Shown one piece after another: positions 26,215-34,733 of a stretch of 64,000 nucleotides of DNA. This stretch comes from Erwinia aphidicola. Lineage in GTDB: Bacteria > Pseudomonadota > Gammaproteobacteria > Enterobacterales > Enterobacteriaceae. The position numbers and the translations under genes are program-made. Position 1 is the first letter of the stretch. Each line of letters opens with the position of its first letter. The stretch is taken from the NCBI RefSeq assembly GCF_014773485.1, contig NZ_JACXBP010000001.1:806001-870000 (forward strand). Reading direction: 5' to 3'. The notes under the pieces were generated by a model that was not told the DNA's origin, did no database searches, and saw nothing but the letters and a program-made list of their open reading frames with translations.

Positions 26215-26684
26215 AGCAGTGATTTACTCATGCGGTAGTTGATAAAGTTCTGGCCACGCACCTGCACCTGTTGTGCTGCGAGCAGTTGGTACCCTCGCCT
26301 GCTGAAAAATGGCTCAGCCGTGACGCTGGCCTCAGTAAATATCTCCGGCAACGCCATGGCAATAACGGCGTACTCCAGTTTTTCCAACAGCGCACTGGCC
26401 ACCCCGGTGCGCAGATACTCCGGATGGGTGAACATCAGATCGAGATGACCATCAAACTCTACGTTGCCAAAACCCACTATCTTATCCTCGATGCTGGCAA
26501 CCCAGCAGTGACTGTCGAGCAGCCGCTTTTGCCAGGACTCCCGATCAACCTGTGCCCAGGCTGCAATCTGTGCAGGATTATAATCGTGTGAGGCTGTCTC
26601 GCACACAGCGCGTTCAAACACCGTAATCACCCCTTCGAGGTCAGAATGTTGGTACGACCTCAGCTTAAATGTCTGACTATGCAC
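26211..26684 (-). CDS. GNAT acetyltransferase, YafP-like
   Basis: The 157-residue protein aligns by eye with E. coli YafP: RSYQHSDLEGVITVFERAV near the start, then SASHDYNPAQIAAW-like DYNPAQIAAWAQVDRESW, the acetyl-CoA loop HPEYLRTGVASALL and EPFFSRRGYQ. YafP is a DNA-damage-inducible acetyltransferase in E. coli. The start is chosen at GTG 26684, nine bases after AAGGAG; an ATG at 26705 without a ribosome site would add seven residues. No LexA-like box was seen. Confidence 0.78.
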   Translation of the reverse strand: MHSQTFKLRSYQHSDLEGVITVFERAVCETASHDYNPAQIAAWAQVDRESWQKRLLDSHCWVASIEDKIVGFGNVEFDGHLDLMFTHPEYLRTGVASALLEKLEYAVIAMALPEIFTEASVTAEPFFSRRGYQLLAAQQVQVRGQNFINYRMSKSLL

Positions 26685-26778
26685 TATTCCCCACTCCTTA
26701 TCCATTTGAAGCAAAAGAGGGTCATCGACACTCCGTAACTTCCTATCCTATTGAATATAAAGTAAAATATAAAACAGA

Positions 26779-26840
26779 TCGCGCTACGTGAATTCTGATG
26801 TTTTTGCAGTACTGTGATACAGGAAGATTGACGTAGCACC
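26779..26840. repeat. Inverted-ended element, copy 2
   Basis: GCGCTACGTGAATTCT at 26781-26796 repeats the left end of the element at 25623, and GATTGACGTAGCACC at 26826-26840 is its partial inverted mate. The interior differs from copy 1. Confidence 0.6.
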
Positions 26841-26943
26841 GTTAAAAATGTCCTCCTGAACGGCCTGCAGCCTCAATGATAGCGCGGTAGTTACAGATGA
26901 CACACTCATAGTTATATCTGTACGTTGTAACTAAAGTACCACA

Positions 26944-27594
26944 TTATCGATGATTTAAATGCCGCGACAGCCGATCGCCGCACAGCTGTAATACCGTAAC
27001 CAGCGCCACCAGCACGATTATCACCGTGAGCATCACCTGCGAGTCAAAACGCTGATAGCCGTAGCGGTAAGCAATATCCCCCAGCCCGCCCGCACCAATC
27101 GCGCCCGCCATTGCCGAAGCATTAATCATGGTGACCAGCGTAATGGTAAATCCGCTGACAATCCCCGGGCGCGCCTCTGCCAGCAGCACATGCCAGATGA
27201 TATGCCGCCGATGGAAGCCCATCGCCTGCGCCGCCTCCACCAACCCTTTATCCACCTCGCGCAGGCTCACCTCGGCAATACGCGCAAAGAACGGCGTTGC
27301 AGCCAGCGTCAGTGGGACAACGGCGGCCCACACGCCATAGGAGGTACCCACCACCAGTCGGGTAAAGGGGATCAGCGCAACCATCAGGATCAGAAATGGC
27401 ACCGAGCGGAACAGGTTGACGACCCAGCCCAACAGGCGATTAAGCAGCGGATTGGCGAAGAGATTATTGCGATCGGTAATCACTAATATCACCGCCAGCG
27501 GCAACCCCAACAGCAGCGCGGCCAACGAGGAGGCTCCGACCATCATCAGCGTATCGAGCAGCCCCTGCCATAAACGTTCAAGCTGGAGTGACAT
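26944..27594 (-). CDS. ABC transporter permease (MetI-like)
   Basis: The 216-residue, five-segment permease has the EAA loop LVEAAQAMGFHRRHIIWHVLLAEARPGI near residues 120-147 and the glycine-rich ASAMAGAIGAGGLGDIAYRYGYQRFD stretch typical of methionine-type permeases (MetI). The start overlaps the end of the ATPase gene by 17 bases. It is the last gene of the sulfur operon starting at 33273; the substrate is likely an organosulfur compound rather than methionine itself, judged from the neighbours. Confidence 0.9.
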   Translation of the reverse strand: MSLQLERLWQGLLDTLMMVGASSLAALLLGLPLAVILVITDRNNLFANPLLNRLLGWVVNLFRSVPFLILMVALIPFTRLVVGTSYGVWAAVVPLTLAATPFFARIAEVSLREVDKGLVEAAQAMGFHRRHIIWHVLLAEARPGIVSGFTITLVTMINASAMAGAIGAGGLGDIAYRYGYQRFDSQVMLTVIIVLVALVTVLQLCGDRLSRHLNHR

Positions 27595-28657
27595 AGCCCA
27601 GCACCTCCACGCGGTCAGCCAGCGTCTGCGGAATGCTGGCAGGATTAAACGGCAGCGGCTGTCTGGCCGCCTGCAATACGATATGGCCAATCTGTCGGCC
27701 CTGCACCCACTCCAGCGCACTCTGGATCAGGATAACCTCCTCACCCAGTAGCCCGAGCTGCGGCACCGCCCCCTGACCGGTATAGCTCAGGCGCAGCAGC
27801 GGCTGGTCACTCTGCGTCTGGGGAGCGCGATGCAGGTGCGCCAGCAGCGCTTCCGGCAGACCGCTATGCTGAGGATTGAGCAGGATGCGGGTGGTCGGCT
27901 GCTGCGGATCGCCATACACCGCCCACACCGGGCCCTGCTCTATCACCTTGCCCTGCTCCAGTACCGCCACCTGGTGGCACAGATCGTGGATCACATTCAT
28001 CTCATGGGTAATAAGCACGATGGTGATGCCCTGCCGCTGATTAATCTCGCGCAGCAACGCCAGAATCGAGGCGGTAGTCTCCGGGTCAAGTGCCGAGGTG
28101 GCTTCATCGCACAGCAGCAGCTGCGGCTGATGCACCAGCGCCCGGGCAATCCCTACCCGCTGCTTCTGCCCGCCGGAAAGCTGCGCTGGCCAGGCGTGCT
28201 GGCGTTCTTCCAGCCCGACCAGCGCCAGCAGCTCATCAACCCGCTTTTTGCGCAGCGGTGGAGAAACGCCCGCCACCTTCAGCGGTAGCTCGATATTCTC
28301 ACGCACGCTTTTCGCCGACAGCAGGTTGAAGTGCTGGAATATCATGCCGGTGCCGCGCCGCCATTCAACCAGCTCACGCTGAGTCAGGCGGTTAATATCG
28401 ACACCATCCACCACCACGCGCCCCGCCGTGGGCGTTTCCAGCCGGTTAAGACAGCGGATCAGCGAGGACTTGCCCGCGCCGCTGCGCCCGATAATACCGT
28501 AGATAGCCCCGCGCGGGATCGTCAGGTTGATATCGTGCAGCGCATCCAGCGGCTGGCCGGAATAGCGTTTCACCAACCCCTGAATCGCCACATGCGTCGA
28601 GCCATCCGGGCTTACGGCATCAGCTTCTGTTAGCTCATCCCACGTCATCGTCGCCAT
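27578..28657 (-). CDS. ABC transporter ATP-binding protein (MetN-like)
   Basis: The 359-residue ATPase has Walker A GRSGAGKSS (about residue 57), signature LSGGQKQRVGIARAL, Walker B LLLCDEATSALDPET and the H-loop LITHEMNVI, all as in MetN. The C-terminal hundred residues form a MetN-type ACT-like regulatory domain (LLRLSYTGQGAVPQLGLLG). It starts two bases after the binding-protein gene stops. Confidence 0.92.
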   Translation of the reverse strand: MATMTWDELTEADAVSPDGSTHVAIQGLVKRYSGQPLDALHDINLTIPRGAIYGIIGRSGAGKSSLIRCLNRLETPTAGRVVVDGVDINRLTQRELVEWRRGTGMIFQHFNLLSAKSVRENIELPLKVAGVSPPLRKKRVDELLALVGLEERQHAWPAQLSGGQKQRVGIARALVHQPQLLLCDEATSALDPETTASILALLREINQRQGITIVLITHEMNVIHDLCHQVAVLEQGKVIEQGPVWAVYGDPQQPTTRILLNPQHSGLPEALLAHLHRAPQTQSDQPLLRLSYTGQGAVPQLGLLGEEVILIQSALEWVQGRQIGHIVLQAARQPLPFNPASIPQTLADRVEVLGYVTPA

Positions 28658-28659
28658 GC

Positions 28660-29454
28660 TTACTGCTGCCAGCCAGGCTGATAGAGCTTGCCGTAAAACT
28701 TATCGAGGCTGGCGCGCACCACCGGGGAGTGCTGATAGATATCAACAAACTTCTTCAGGCGCGGATCGTCCTGGTGCCCGTCGCGGATAACAAACTGAAT
28801 CACATATTCCGGGTGCTCCAGCCCGTCAAACAACAGCGCGTTATTCGGGTCAATCACGCCGGAGGCGCGCAGATAGTGCGGATAGCCCTGTGCGAGATCA
28901 ACCTCCTCCAGCGAGCGCGACAGCTGCACCGCTTCCACTTCAATAATCTTCAGGTGCTTCGGGTTAGCCACAATATCGTCAACGGTAGACTTCAGCCCCG
29001 CGCCGGGCTTTAGGGTTATCAGCTTCGCCTTTTGCAGCAGCAGCAGGCCGCGCCCGCCGTTGATGGGGTCATTGGCAATCGCCACCGTGCCGCCGTCAGG
29101 GATCTGATCGAGACTGCTGTGCTTTTTCGAGTACAGGCCGACATTATTAATAATCGCCGGGGCGTACTTCACCAGATGAAATCCGCCCTGCTGATTGGCG
29201 TTATCAAGAAACGGCTGATGCTGGAACAGGTTAACGTCGATATCGCCGTTTTCGACGCTGACGTTAGGCGCCGTCCAGTCGCTGAACTCAATCAGTTCCA
29301 CCGCCAGCCCCTGTTTCTTTGCCTCTGCCACGGCGGTTTCCAGTGGCGGTGCGAAGGCCGAGGTGGTGCCGACTTTGAGCGGCCCGCTGTAATCGGCCGC
29401 CAGCGCATTTCCGCTGAGCAGCGCGGTCAGTAACAGTGTTTTAATTATTTTCAT
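28660..29454 (-). CDS. Substrate-binding protein (MetQ/NlpA-like)
   Basis: The 264-residue periplasmic binding protein has a Sec signal peptide ending in SGNALA|ADYS but no lipobox cysteine, unlike E. coli MetQ. NlpA-family segments are present: VELIEFSDWTAPN, DVNLFQHQPFLDN, IANDPINGGRGLLLLQKA and AQGYPHYLRASGVIDP. It delivers the ligand to the MetNI-like transporter encoded next. Given the SfnB and monooxygenase genes upstream, the ligand is probably an organosulfur compound. Confidence 0.9.
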   Translation of the reverse strand: MKIIKTLLLTALLSGNALAADYSGPLKVGTTSAFAPPLETAVAEAKKQGLAVELIEFSDWTAPNVSVENGDIDVNLFQHQPFLDNANQQGGFHLVKYAPAIINNVGLYSKKHSSLDQIPDGGTVAIANDPINGGRGLLLLQKAKLITLKPGAGLKSTVDDIVANPKHLKIIEVEAVQLSRSLEEVDLAQGYPHYLRASGVIDPNNALLFDGLEHPEYVIQFVIRDGHQDDPRLKKFVDIYQHSPVVRASLDKFYGKLYQPGWQQ

Positions 29455-29481
29455 GATGACCCCTTTATATGTCCCAGATGT

Positions 29482-30828
29482 TCAAAGATCGCGACGCCAC
29501 CGGGCGGCCGGATGGCGCAGCGGCAGGCGGTCGTGGTGGAAGAGTTTGTGGCGCAGCGTGCCGGGCTGATAGGCGGTTTTATAACGCCCGCGCTGCTGAA
29601 GTTCCGGTATGACCAGCTCGATGAAATCGATATAGCTCTGCGGATTGACGATGCGCGTCAGGTTAAAGCCGTCGATATCCGCCTCATCCAGCCAGTGAAT
29701 AAGCTGGTCGGCCACCTGCGACGGGCTGCCAACAATCAGCGGATAGCGGCCACCGAGGGCGTGCTGCTCCAGCAGCCGCCGCCGTGTCCAGCCGCTGAAG
29801 GTTTTGCTGACCGACTCGATGGCGCGCCCGGAGCCGCTGTCGATCGGCTCATCCAGCCCGAAGCGGGCGAGATCGATGCCGATAGAGCTGGAGAAGTGGG
29901 CAATCCCCGCTTCCGGGCTGGCATAGCGCAGGTACTCCTGATGCTTCTCCTGCGCCTCCTTTTCCGTGGGCGCGACAATCACCGACACGCCCATAAACAC
30001 CTTCACATCACCCGGTTCACGCCCGGCATCGCGCGCGGCGCGGCGCAGCGTGTCCACCTGGGTGCGCATCGCCTGCGGGGTGCTGCCGTTAACAAAGCTA
30101 CACTCCGCGTGGCGGGCGGCAAACTGCACGCCGCGTGCCGAACTCCCGGCCTGAAACAGCAGCGGCGTGCGCTGCGGTGACGGGGAGCTGAGATGGTACC
30201 CCTCCAGCTGGTAATACTTACCGTGATGGCGCACCGGATGAATTTTTGCCGCATCGGCGTAGCGGCGCTGCTGGCGGTCGGCGAGCACTGCACCCTCTTG
30301 CCAGCTGCCCTCCCACAGCTGGTAGCTGACGTCGAGAAACTCGTCCGCCTGGTCGTAGCGCTCGTCGTGGCCAAGCAGCTGCGGCTGCCCCATCGCCCGC
30401 GCGGCGCTGTCGAGATAACCGGTAACAATGTTCCAGCCCACGCGGCCATTAGTGAGATGGTCGAGGGTGGAAAAACGGCGGGCAAACGGGTATGGCGCCT
30501 CGTAGCTCAGGTTGGCGGTCAGCCCGAAGCCGAGGTGCTCGGTGACGCTGGCCATCGCCGACACCAGCATCAGCGGATCGTTAACCGGCAGCTGCACCGA
30601 CTCGCTGGCGGTCAGCGTAATCCCCTGCTGATAGACGTCATACACGCCGAGGATATCGGCAATAAACAGCCCGTCAAACAGGCCGCGCTCCAGGGTACGC
30701 GCCAGGTCCAGCCAGTAGCGTAAGTCGTTAAACTCGGTGGAGCGGTCAAGCGGATGGGTCCACATGCCGTGATGGATATGCCCGACGCAGTTCATATTGA
30801 AGGCGTTAAGCAGGATTTTTTTGCTCAC
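29482..30828 (-). CDS. FMN-dependent monooxygenase (NtaA/SnaA/DszA family)
   Basis: The 448-residue bacterial-luciferase-like enzyme has the family landmarks NAFNMNCVGHIHHGMW, LFDGLFIADILGVYDVY, RRFSTLDHLTNGRVGWNIVTGYLDSAARA and LLFQAGSSARGVQFAARHAE. Members use reduced FMN and oxygen to cleave C-S or C-N bonds. The gene starts at GTG, overlapping the stop of the SfnB-like gene as GTGA. No flavin reductase lies in this operon, although one is needed. Its position between SfnB-like proteins and a MetQ-like transporter points to desulfurisation of an organosulfur source. Confidence 0.9.
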   Translation of the reverse strand: MSKKILLNAFNMNCVGHIHHGMWTHPLDRSTEFNDLRYWLDLARTLERGLFDGLFIADILGVYDVYQQGITLTASESVQLPVNDPLMLVSAMASVTEHLGFGLTANLSYEAPYPFARRFSTLDHLTNGRVGWNIVTGYLDSAARAMGQPQLLGHDERYDQADEFLDVSYQLWEGSWQEGAVLADRQQRRYADAAKIHPVRHHGKYYQLEGYHLSSPSPQRTPLLFQAGSSARGVQFAARHAECSFVNGSTPQAMRTQVDTLRRAARDAGREPGDVKVFMGVSVIVAPTEKEAQEKHQEYLRYASPEAGIAHFSSSIGIDLARFGLDEPIDSGSGRAIESVSKTFSGWTRRRLLEQHALGGRYPLIVGSPSQVADQLIHWLDEADIDGFNLTRIVNPQSYIDFIELVIPELQQRGRYKTAYQPGTLRHKLFHHDRLPLRHPAARWRRDL

Positions 30829-32033
30829 AGCGTCCCCCTGCGGGCGGGTAACGCACCGTTTAACAGATAGTTGCCGATCGCCGGATACTTCCAGCGCACC
30901 GGGTCGTGCAGCGTATGGGTGCGGGCATTGCGCCAGTGTCGGTCAAGGTTATGCTCGCGTAGCGCGGAGCGGGTGCCGGAAAGCTCAAACAGCAGGTTGG
31001 ATGCCTCCAGCGCCAGCTCGGTGGTCCAGGCGCGCACGATGGCAACGGCAATCGAGGCCGCCGCCACGCTGTCGGCATCCGGGTTACGCTGCGCGGCGTC
31101 TACCGCTTCACCCGCCTCCTGCAGGAGGGCGTCACCGGCCTGCAGGCGTGGCGCAATCTGGCCCACGCGATCGATGGTCAGCGTATCCTGCGCGGCGTGA
31201 TCCACCCCGGCATCGGGCCACGGGCGCGCACGGCTGTTGATAAAGTTCAGCATGTCGTTAAATGCGGCGCGGGCGATGCCCTGTTCGATGGCGGCATGCA
31301 TGATCTGCGCGAATGACCCCACGGTGGTCGGGCGCTCAAAGGCGCTCTGAAACGGCACGATATCCTGCGGGTCGACCCTGACGTGATCAAAGGTGACCGT
31401 GCCGCTGCCGGTGGTACGCTGCCCGAATCCGGACCAGTCGTCGATCACGCTGACGCCAGGCTGAAAGCGCGGGACAAATACCAGCTGTTCCCTGCCGCTG
31501 GCATCACGCGCCGCAGTGGGAATGCGGTCAGCATACAGCGCGCCGGTGGCGTAAAACTTCTGGCCGTTAAGCAGTAAATCCGCACCCTGCGGCAACACCG
31601 CCGTACAGCGCTGATGGGCCGCCGCCGAGCTGAACTCCGCCAGCGCGTTGCCGAGATGCACGCCGTCCAGCACCTCCTGATAAAAACGCTGCTGCTGCGC
31701 CGGGCTGCCGTTGACGCGCAGTACCTCCAGCGCATAAAAGTGGTTCTGCGGCACCTGACCAATCGCGGCATCGGCCTCACTCAGAATGGCGATCGCCTGC
31801 GCCAGCACCGCCGAAGAGAGCGCAGCGCCGCCGAATTCGGCCGGTACGGTAATCGCGCCCAGCCCGGAGGCAAACAGCGCCTGCAACTGCGCGTGCGGCA
31901 GTTCGCGCTCGCGGTCCCTGCGTGAAGATCCGCTGCGAAACTCCTGCGCCAGCTGCTGAGCAACCTCGATAGCCTGCTCAGCACTGTGAATGCGGCTGGC
32001 GGGATTTTTGGCCTGAACCTGACTGGTTGGCAT
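30825..32033 (-). CDS. SfnB-family acyl-CoA-dehydrogenase-like flavoprotein (copy 2)
   Basis: The 402-residue protein belongs to the SfnB group of acyl-CoA-dehydrogenase-fold oxidoreductases linked to sulfur acquisition. Landmarks are LGAITVPAEFGGAALS, IGQVPQNHFYALEVLRVNG, GQKFYATGALYADRI, DDWSGFGQRTTGSGTVTFDHV and the C-terminal EHNLDRHWRNARTHTLHDPV. The start at MPTSQVQ has AAGGAG upstream; a longer frame would run into the previous gene antisense to nothing and is unneeded. It is a tandem paralogue of the next gene, the ends being especially alike. Confidence 0.9.
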   Translation of the reverse strand: MPTSQVQAKNPASRIHSAEQAIEVAQQLAQEFRSGSSRRDRERELPHAQLQALFASGLGAITVPAEFGGAALSSAVLAQAIAILSEADAAIGQVPQNHFYALEVLRVNGSPAQQQRFYQEVLDGVHLGNALAEFSSAAAHQRCTAVLPQGADLLLNGQKFYATGALYADRIPTAARDASGREQLVFVPRFQPGVSVIDDWSGFGQRTTGSGTVTFDHVRVDPQDIVPFQSAFERPTTVGSFAQIMHAAIEQGIARAAFNDMLNFINSRARPWPDAGVDHAAQDTLTIDRVGQIAPRLQAGDALLQEAGEAVDAAQRNPDADSVAAASIAVAIVRAWTTELALEASNLLFELSGTRSALREHNLDRHWRNARTHTLHDPVRWKYPAIGNYLLNGALPARRGTL

Positions 32034-32043
32034 GACGTGCTCC

Positions 32044-33273
32044 TTATATCCAGGCATGGCGCACCGGAAAGACACCGTTGAGGTAGTAGTTGCCGATGGC
32101 GTGAAACTTCCAGCGGATCGGGTCGTGCAGCGTATGGGTGCGCGCATTGCGCCAGTGGCGGTCAAGGTTATGCTCAGCGAGCGTGGCGCGGCTGCCGCCC
32201 CACTCCAGCAGCTTCTCACTGGCCCTCAGCGCCGCCTGGGTCGTCAGCACTTTGGCCTCCGCCACCACGATGGAGGCGCGCGCCGCCGTGGCCGCATCCA
32301 GGCTGGCAGGGTCGACCTCATCGAGAAAGCGTGCCGCCCGGCGCAGCAGCGCATCCGCCGCGGCAATCTCGACCCACACGCGCCCGACGTCGGCCTGCAG
32401 GTGCGGGTCGTCGCTGTTGCGCTCCACTCCGGCATCCACCCACGGCCGGGAATGCTGGCGCACAAAGGCGCAGGCCTCATCAAAGGCGCCGCGGGCAATT
32501 CCGCCGTCGATAGCCGCCTGGATCAGCTGCGATACCGGGCCGCGCAGCGACGGTTTATCGCTGGCGGGCGTGGGGATCACCAGCGCAGCCTCCACCGCCA
32601 CCTCATCCAGATGGATAGTGCCGCTGGCGGTGGTGCGCTGCCCGATGCCGGACCAGTCATCAACGATCTCCAGCCCGGCGGAATCGCGGGGCATAAACGC
32701 CATCACCGGCTGGCCGCTGTCGTCGATAGCGGTGGTAACAATGATGTCGGCGAACAGTGCACCGGTGGAGTAGAACTTACTGCCGGAGAGCCGCAGCCCG
32801 CCTTCACGCTGCCGCAGCCGTGCCTGCACGTCCCGGGTGTGCCGGGTGTTCTTCTCCGGGCCACCGTTGCCTAAACGCTGCCCCTGCACTACGGCAGAAA
32901 ACAGGCGCTGCTGCTGTGCGAAGGTACCCTCATCGCGCAGGAACTGAATCAGTCCGAAGTGGTTCTGCGGGATCTGCCCGAGGGACGGGTCGGCGGCCGA
33001 AATAATGCGGAATACTTCCGCCACGGTGCGGTAAGAGAGCCCGCCGCCGCCGAATTCGCGCGGCACGGAGATACTGCCGAGGCCGGAGCGGCTGAACAGC
33101 TCCAGCGCCTCCAGCGGGTAGATGCGTTCGCGGTCACGAGTGGCGGCATCGCGCAGCGCCAGATCGGCCACCGCACGCGCGGCGCAGAGCGCCAGCTCAT
33201 CGCTGAGGATCACCCTGGCCGGAGGATTTTCTGGGCGTGTAAGTGCCGCAGTTTGTTGCGCTGACTGGCTCAT
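32044..33273 (-). CDS. SfnB-family acyl-CoA-dehydrogenase-like flavoprotein (copy 1)
   Basis: The 409-residue first gene of the sulfur operon shares the layout of its downstream copy: LGSISVPREFGGGGLS, LGQIPQNHFGLIQFL, GSKFYSTGALFADII, DDWSGIGQRTTASGTIHLDEV and EHNLDRHWRNARTHTLHDPI. Family members probably use FMN or FAD to oxygenate or dehydrogenate sulfur compounds together with luciferase-type monooxygenases; two copies in one operon could mean a heteromer or two substrates. A candidate sigma-70 promoter lies at 33350-33378. Confidence 0.9.
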   Translation of the reverse strand: MSQSAQQTAALTRPENPPARVILSDELALCAARAVADLALRDAATRDRERIYPLEALELFSRSGLGSISVPREFGGGGLSYRTVAEVFRIISAADPSLGQIPQNHFGLIQFLRDEGTFAQQQRLFSAVVQGQRLGNGGPEKNTRHTRDVQARLRQREGGLRLSGSKFYSTGALFADIIVTTAIDDSGQPVMAFMPRDSAGLEIVDDWSGIGQRTTASGTIHLDEVAVEAALVIPTPASDKPSLRGPVSQLIQAAIDGGIARGAFDEACAFVRQHSRPWVDAGVERNSDDPHLQADVGRVWVEIAAADALLRRAARFLDEVDPASLDAATAARASIVVAEAKVLTTQAALRASEKLLEWGGSRATLAEHNLDRHWRNARTHTLHDPIRWKFHAIGNYYLNGVFPVRHAWI

Positions 33274-33349
33274 GATTTCCCTTAATTAACAGGCAAAGCG
33301 ATGCCGGATGGCACAGGCCATCAGCAACAGGATTTGTCGAATTTAATTA

Positions 33350-33378
33350 ATATAATCAGAGCGATAATAATTAGTAAA
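33350..33378 (-). promoter_or_regulatory. Candidate sigma-70 promoter of the sulfur operon
   Basis: On the minus strand TTTACT (33378-33373), a 17-base spacer and TTATAT (33355-33350) lie about 77 bases before the first gene. Sites for CysB or Cbl would be expected upstream but cannot be recognised by eye. Confidence 0.4.
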
Positions 33379-33443
33379 GCGCCACAATTATGACAAATAT
33401 GGCGTTTGATTGCTGATATTCAGCTAAGGGAACTCACTGTATC

Positions 33444-33628
33444 GGGTTGACCGAAAAAGAAGGTCAACCCCTACGGAAATAACCGTCCGACACATCAATC
33501 GTAGGGGCCGACCGCTGTTCTGGTCGGCCCTTATATAAACGGGCTGACCGAAAAAGAGGGTCAGCCCCTACGGGTAACAATCATCGGGCACATCAACCGC
33601 AGGGGCCGACCGCTGTTCTGGTCGGCCC
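33444..33628. repeat. Four REP-like palindromes in two tandem BIME-like units
   Basis: Stems are GGGTTGACC/GGTCAACCC (33444-33470), GGGCCGACC/GGTCGGCCC (33505-33530), GGGCTGACC/GGTCAGCCC (33541-33567) and GGGCCGACC/GGTCGGCCC (33603-33628). The first and third have loop GAAAAAGAA/G and a CCCCTACGG flank; the second and fourth are in the reverse orientation with loop GCTGTTCT. The pair repeats with a 97-98 base period. Confidence 0.9.
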
Positions 33629-33684
33629 TTAATTTTCCCTACCGCCCCATTGACTTAATCTGTATACATCGTACATTTACCGCC

Positions 33685-34656
33685 ATGCACACTTTCCTGA
33701 TTATCGTCCCCGATGGGGGCATGCTGTTTGAATCCGCAGGCGTCGCCGACATTCTGATGCAGGCTAACCGCCAGCGCGCGCACGCCGACGCTTTTTATCA
33801 CATCACCGTGGCCACCACGCAGCCGCACCGGGTGATCCACGGCCAGTCCGGGCTGAACCTGCTGGCCGACCAGCGCCTGCTCGATCTCGACCCGGGTGAG
33901 CAGCGCGATACCATAATGGTGACCGGGCGCGGATTAACCGAGGAGGAAAATGCCGGGGTAGCTGACTGGCTGCGCCTGGCGGCACCGCACGCCGGGCGCG
34001 TGACATCCGTGTGCGGCGGCGCGATGCTGCTGGCGCAGGCGGGCCTGCTGGAAGGACGGCGTGCCACCACCCACTGGCGGCTGATGGAGGCCCTGCAAAC
34101 CCGCTTCCCGAACGTCAGCGTGCAAAATGGCCCGCTGTACGTGCAGGATGGCACGGTCTGGACCTCCGGCGGGGTCAGCTCCGGTTTTGACCTTACGCTG
34201 GCGCTGGTGGAAGACGACCTCGGATTTGACCTGGCGCGCTGCGTAGCGCAGGACCTGGTGATGTATCTGCGCCGCCCCGGCGGCCAGGCCCAGTTCAGCC
34301 GCTACCTGCTGAACCAGGCCGCCGATGGCCCGATTGCCGGGCTGCAAAGCTGGATGGCGGCTAACCTGAAAGCAGATCTGTCGGTGCAGAGCCTGGCAGA
34401 ACGGGTGGCAATGAGCCCGCGCAACTTCACCCGGGTATTTACCCGTGAAACCGCCATCAGCCCGGCAAAGTATGTTGAGGAGCTGCGTTTAAGCGCGGCA
34501 CGTCAGCGGCTGGAGCAGACCCGCGACGGCGTTGAACAGATTGCCTGCCTGTGTGGCTTTGGCAGCGCGCTCAATCTGCGCCGGGTGATGGAGCGCAATC
34601 TGCACCTCACGCCGGGTGAATACCGTCAGCGCTTCGCCATGCGCACAATGGCGTAA
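33685..34656 (+). CDS. GlxA-type AraC-family regulator with DJ-1/PfpI domain
   Basis: The 323-residue protein has a class-I glutamine-amidotransferase-like (DJ-1/PfpI) sensor domain (residues 1-190, with the nucleophile-elbow VTSVCGGAMLLAQAGLLEG) and a C-terminal AraC double helix-turn-helix (about 225-318: LSVQSLAERVAMSPRNFTRVF and GVEQIACLCGFGSALNLRRVM). Such regulators usually activate catabolic genes. It is followed by the GAPDH paralogue and is divergent from the sulfur operon; either could be its target. The ribosome site is weak. Confidence 0.88.
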   Translation: MHTFLIIVPDGGMLFESAGVADILMQANRQRAHADAFYHITVATTQPHRVIHGQSGLNLLADQRLLDLDPGEQRDTIMVTGRGLTEEENAGVADWLRLAAPHAGRVTSVCGGAMLLAQAGLLEGRRATTHWRLMEALQTRFPNVSVQNGPLYVQDGTVWTSGGVSSGFDLTLALVEDDLGFDLARCVAQDLVMYLRRPGGQAQFSRYLLNQAADGPIAGLQSWMAANLKADLSVQSLAERVAMSPRNFTRVFTRETAISPAKYVEELRLSAARQRLEQTRDGVEQIACLCGFGSALNLRRVMERNLHLTPGEYRQRFAMRTMA

Positions 34657-34733
34657 ATTGATCTAAATTTGTCATTTACGCCATTCAGAAGCCAGTCCAG
34701 ACTGAACTCATTACTCATAATAAGGAGTTCACC

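Larger units (their letters stand above)
33274..33684. other. Gap with sulfur-operon promoter and REP-like cluster
   Basis: The AT-rich part next to the sulfur operon carries its likely promoter. The part next to the GlxA-type gene is filled by four palindromes forming two tandem units. No gene seen. Confidence 0.7.
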
